Source: Nostocoides sp. (GTDB lineage Bacteria > Actinomycetota > Actinomycetes > Actinomycetales > Dermatophilaceae). Taken from it: a stretch of 64,000 nt of DNA. Below the pieces are notes generated by a model. The model saw nothing but the letters and a program-made list of their open reading frames with translations, was not told the DNA's origin and searched no databases. Below are positions 61,132-64,000 of the stretch, piece by piece. How positions within the stretch are numbered: position 1 is the first letter of the stretch; each line of letters opens with the position of its first letter. Location of the stretch: positions 434,001-498,000 of the forward strand of contig JADJVJ010000006.1 in NCBI GenBank assembly GCA_016716625.1. Direction: 5' to 3'. The position numbers were made by a program, and so were the translations under genes.

Positions 61132-61521
61132 TCAGGACTTGATGGACTCGATCGTCTGCTGCGCCTGCGCGATGGCGCGATCGGGCATCGGCTTGGCCTT
61201 GGACACCGTCTTCTTCCCGAGCAGGGCGAGCAGTCCGGCGACAACGAAGAGCAGCACCATGGTGATGGCGTAGCCAGCCCAGACCGGCAGCCAGAGCGCG
61301 AGCACCTGAGCGATGGTGTGGAAAAGGAAGATGAGCCCGAGCAGAGCGACGAAGGCTGCGGCCCCGAAGAACCCGGCGCCCTTACCGAGCGTCCCCACCC
61401 CTTTGGTGATCTCGGCCTTGGCGAGCGCGATGTTGCTCTGGACGATCCCCTCGAGGTCATGGGTCGCGTCGGCGACGAGCTGCCCGATGGTTCGCTCGGG
61501 AGCCTGGGGTTCAACGTCCAT
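61132..61521 (-). CDS. Holin-superfamily membrane protein (phage holin 3-like, actinobacterial)
   Basis: 129 residues. An amphipathic N-terminus (ATHDLEGIVQSNIALAKAEITKG), two helices (about 55-78 and 82-105), basic tail; pattern of the Phage_holin_3_6 family that is common as a chromosomal gene in actinobacteria near marP and nth. ATG at 61521 with GAGGTGAG upstream. Not a prophage signal here. Confidence 0.78.
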   Translation of the reverse strand: MDVEPQAPERTIGQLVADATHDLEGIVQSNIALAKAEITKGVGTLGKGAGFFGAAAFVALLGLIFLFHTIAQVLALWLPVWAGYAITMVLLFVVAGLLALLGKKTVSKAKPMPDRAIAQAQQTIESIKS

Positions 61522-61629
61522 GGTTTCTCTCACCTCGAGGTTCTCCGGGTCCGACGGGGGCAGACCCACTCGGGGACGACGATACCCACTGTTGTCCCCG
61601 TATGAACGGGTGATCGGCTCGTCGCCGGG

Positions 61630-62829
61630 TCAGGGGGCGGTACAGGGGCCGGTGGGGACGGCCGTGCTCGCCGTGGCGCCTCGGGTGAGGACGTCCCGGG
61701 TCTCGGCAAGGGTGAGGGCGTAGCCGGTCTGCGGGAGGTCGACGGACCGGGCGAACACCGTGCCGACGACTCGGCCCTGACTGTCCAGTAGCGGGCCCCC
61801 TGAGGAACCGCCCCGCACCGTGGTCCGCAGCGAGTACACCTCCCGGGCCCGGGCGGCTCGATCCCCGTAGATGTCCTCCATCCGGGCGGTCAGGGTGGTC
61901 CGAACCCGGGCGGCCGTCACGGTGAGGTCACCCCCGCCGGGGAAGCCCCAGGCAGCCGCGAGATCCCGCGGAGCAAGGGCCGGGCCCGTGACCAGCGGGG
62001 GTGCCGCTAGAGAGGGCACCGCGAGGACGGCCACATCCCGCACCGGGTCGAAGAGGACCACCCGCGCGGCGAGCGCCGGACCGCGGCCCTGCACCCGGAC
62101 CACGGGCGAGGTCATCGCCGCGACGACATGGGCATTGGTGAGCACCCGTTCCCGGGCGAAGACCCAACCCGACCCGAGCGAGGTTCGCAGACAAGAGGGC
62201 GTCGCACCGGTGACCTCGACGACGCTGCGCCCGGCGCGCGCCACCCCCGGGTCGGAGAGCACCGAACCATCGGGTGCTGGCACGCTGACCACCGGGCCGC
62301 TGCCCTGCTCGAAGACCCTGGGGAGACCCTCGGTCGCAACCTGGCTCAGTCCGCTCTCGACCCGCCGGGCAACCGCCGGTGGGATGACCCGCTCGAGCGC
62401 CCGCAGCACCTGAGAATGGGCGACGGTGTCCCGCACCGTGGCCGAGCCACCCGCCCGCAATAGGCCACCGGCGCCCCACAGCGCGACGGCAGCCACCGAG
62501 AGCGCCAGCGCCCCGCCGAGGACGGCGTTGAGCCGGGCCGTCGCCGAGCGTTTGCGGGGTGTGAGGCGGCGCCCGAGGAAGTGACCGAGCCCCTGCCCGA
62601 GCGCGGCGACGAGGAGCAGCAGCCCGAGCAGGGCAATCGTGCGAATCCCCGGGGCCAGGTCCGCCAGGCCACTGCCCTCCAGCAGTCCCGGCAAGAAGCG
62701 CCACCCCACTACGACCCCGGCCGCGAGCCCGACGAGCCCCAGCCCGCCGACGAGGAGCCCCTGACGAAACCCCAGCACGGCATACCCGAGCAGGACGGCG
62801 ATGAGGGCGAGGTCAAGCCCGACGCTCAC
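61630..62829 (-). CDS. marP: Membrane serine protease MarP
   Basis: 399 residues. Four helices of a CvpA-like domain (1-120), then a chymotrypsin-like protease: His in VLTNAHVVAA, Asp in PVRDVAVLAV and Ser in VRGGSSGGPLLD. MarP protects mycobacteria in acid and acts on cell-wall hydrolases. GTG at 62829 chosen since it overlaps the NUDIX stop (GTGA), giving the usual length of about 400; a GTG 21 bases up is alternative. Order marP-nudix-nth is as in M. tuberculosis (Rv3671c to Rv3674c). Confidence 0.9.
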   Translation of the reverse strand: MSVGLDLALIAVLLGYAVLGFRQGLLVGGLGLVGLAAGVVVGWRFLPGLLEGSGLADLAPGIRTIALLGLLLLVAALGQGLGHFLGRRLTPRKRSATARLNAVLGGALALSVAAVALWGAGGLLRAGGSATVRDTVAHSQVLRALERVIPPAVARRVESGLSQVATEGLPRVFEQGSGPVVSVPAPDGSVLSDPGVARAGRSVVEVTGATPSCLRTSLGSGWVFARERVLTNAHVVAAMTSPVVRVQGRGPALAARVVLFDPVRDVAVLAVPSLAAPPLVTGPALAPRDLAAAWGFPGGGDLTVTAARVRTTLTARMEDIYGDRAARAREVYSLRTTVRGGSSGGPLLDSQGRVVGTVFARSVDLPQTGYALTLAETRDVLTRGATASTAVPTGPCTAP

Positions 62830-63530
62830 GAGGACAGGCCCCGCATCCACGGCGAGAGCACCCGGTCGGGCAACTCCCGCTCATGGCCCTCGTCCCAAGG
62901 CTGGGTGAGGCCACCGAGATCGAACAGCGCGCTGAGCAGCATCGCGGTGAACCCCCAGACGAAGAGCCCGTCCACCTCGAAGCCGGGCCCCTTGAACGGG
63001 CCGAACACCGAGGTGAACCGGTGCGCGGGGTCGAGCAGGTCGGCCACCGGCACCCGGACGACCCGGGCGACCTCGGCGACATCCACGGCAGCGAGCGGTC
63101 CCGGCGTATGCCACCAGGCGAGGACCGGCGTCACCGCATTGCGGCTCGGGCTGAGATAGAGCGGCGGGAAGTCGTGCACGATCGTTACCGAGGTGGGGTC
63201 GACACCGACCTCCTCCTCGGCCTCGCGCAGGGCGGCCGCCACCGTGTGCTCGTCGGTGTCGTCGACCCGGCCCCCAGGGAAGGACACCTGCCCAGGGTGG
63301 GCGCGCAGCGAGTGTGCTCGCTCGGTGAGGACGACACTCTGCCCGCCGGTAGCGTCGGCCCCGAACAGCATGAGTACGGCCGCCATCCGGTCGTTGTCCG
63401 GGGGCGGCGGGTGGTCGCGGAACCAGTCGTGACCCGCCTCTTCGAACCGGTCCACCGCGCGGCCCATCCAGGCCGGTATGTCGTCCGGTCCCGGCCCGCC
63501 GGTCGGGCCGGACACCAGGTCCCCGGTCAC
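62826..63530 (-). CDS. NUDIX hydrolase (CoA pyrophosphatase-like)
   Basis: 234 residues. Nudix box GGRVDDTDEHTVAAALREAEEEVGV preceded by QVSFPGG and a UPF0035-like LRAHPGQVSFPGG, the pattern of CoA pyrophosphatases (Rv3672c). GTG at 63530 overlaps the nth stop (GTGA); overlap with marP is also GTGA. Confidence 0.85.
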   Translation of the reverse strand: MTGDLVSGPTGGPGPDDIPAWMGRAVDRFEEAGHDWFRDHPPPPDNDRMAAVLMLFGADATGGQSVVLTERAHSLRAHPGQVSFPGGRVDDTDEHTVAAALREAEEEVGVDPTSVTIVHDFPPLYLSPSRNAVTPVLAWWHTPGPLAAVDVAEVARVVRVPVADLLDPAHRFTSVFGPFKGPGFEVDGLFVWGFTAMLLSALFDLGGLTQPWDEGHERELPDRVLSPWMRGLSS

Positions 63531-64000
63531 CGCAGCGGCCCCGGCGGCGGAACCGGCAACTCGGCCCCGGGGGCGAGTTCGTAGGCGAGCAGCCGCAGCG
63601 CCTTGTCGCGGTCGACCTCCCCCTCCCCGAAGGAGGGGCAGACCCGTGCGACCGGACAGGCCCCACAGGCCGGTTTGCGGGCATGGCAGGTGCGGCGGCC
63701 ATGGAAGATCAGGACGTGGCTGAGCATCGTCCAGTCCTTGCGGGGGAAGAGGGCCGCGATCTCGGTCTCGACCTTCACCGGGTCGCTCTGCTCGGTCCAG
63801 CCCAGGCGCCTCACGATCCGCCCGAAATGGGTGTCCACGGTCAGTCCGGGCACCCCGAAGGCATTGCCGAGAACGACGTTGGCGGTCTTGCGACCGACGC
63901 CATGCAGGGAGACCAGGTCGGCCATCCGTCGCGGCACCTCACCACCGAACCGGGTCACCAGGTCCGCGCTCAGCCGGAGCACCGACTCGGTCTTGGCTCG
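63527..64000 (-). CDS. nth: Endonuclease III, N-terminus outside the window
   Basis: The open frame runs off the right edge; about 157 residues are seen. HhH motif L-H-G-V-G-R-K-T-A-N-V-V-L with the catalytic Lys, catalytic Asp in V-D-T-H-F-G-R-I-V-R-R, and the iron-sulfur cysteines C-x6-C-x2-C-x5-C at the end (CHARKPACGACPVARVC). Removes oxidised pyrimidines from DNA. Its stop overlaps the NUDIX start (GTGA). Confidence 0.92.
   Translation of the reverse strand, partial: RAKTESVLRLSADLVTRFGGEVPRRMADLVSLHGVGRKTANVVLGNAFGVPGLTVDTHFGRIVRRLGWTEQSDPVKVETEIAALFPRKDWTMLSHVLIFHGRRTCHARKPACGACPVARVCPSFGEGEVDRDKALRLLAYELAPGAELPVPPPGPLR

Noticed and set aside
61132..61521. Holin-like gene as sign of a prophage
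   Set aside because: No other phage gene is near; the family is common as a chromosomal gene in this neighbourhood.

Overview
This is a G+C-rich (roughly 70% by eye) actinobacterial chromosome segment. Mycothiol-linked formaldehyde oxidation (mscR), CarD, SenX3-RegX3, MarP, SigK/RskA, an HBHA-like protein, a 6C small RNA and many GTG starts all point to Actinomycetota. The mix fits a member of the Micrococcales close to Intrasporangiaceae/Dermatophilaceae, but that placement is inference. Nothing marks the window as a plasmid or phage; apart from a few small insertions it looks like core chromosome.

Layout. 0-7.6 kb: end of a glycosidase-like gene, tRNA-Thr, a Ser/Thr kinase translationally coupled to a ThrE-type exporter, a CBS protein, an orphan MsiK/UgpC-type sugar ATPase with its own palindrome and terminator, and a DUF4032 kinase-like protein. 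7.7-15.9 kb: a seven-gene carotenoid operon in which every junction is a 4-nt ATGA or GTGA overlap: crtE, crtI, a phytoene synthase-IPP isomerase fusion, a fused lycopene cyclase, a CrtT-like methyltransferase, CrtU and a Rieske protein. The predicted end product is an aromatic (isorenieratene-type) carotenoid. 15.9-28.7 kb: the conserved actinobacterial order carD-ispD-ispF-cysS-rlmB is present but interrupted by mscR plus its metallo-hydrolase, two small membrane proteins and two secreted proteins, one of about 1150 residues. IspD and IspF feed the same isoprenoid supply used by the carotenoid operon. 28.7-36.3 kb: a phosphate block (regX3-senX3, phoU, ppk2), a membrane protein with a sigma-like N-terminus, gpmA, and a small lower-GC insert flanked by a 66-bp direct repeat. 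36.3-41.5 kb: methyltransferase, DUF2516, dtd, asparaginase, an XRE regulator with an HBHA-like protein, a BKACE-type enzyme and a 6C RNA gene. 41.5-52.5 kb: a degenerate Fic protein, a thioesterase, a LytS/LytR system in one unit with a small membrane protein and a solute:sodium symporter, the threonine-degrading pair kbl/tdh, and a second DUF485-symporter pair. 52.5-56.4 kb: a SigK/RskA locus with divergent SigK-type promoters and a decayed target gene. 56.4-64 kb: phhA, acs, nhaA, a holin-like protein and the marP-nudix-nth block.

Two things stand out. The short word ACGGCATAC is scattered through the whole window on both strands and in several reading frames, far above composition expectation, and forces rare codons such as ATA. 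The carotenoid operon has unusual gene fusions. A deletion scar that joins a molybdopterin-oxidoreductase start to a fasciclin end inside the SigK regulon is also notable.

Coordinates include stop codons. Where a gene has a choice of starts, the reason for the choice is given in the entry. No CRISPR array, insertion sequence or rRNA was seen.
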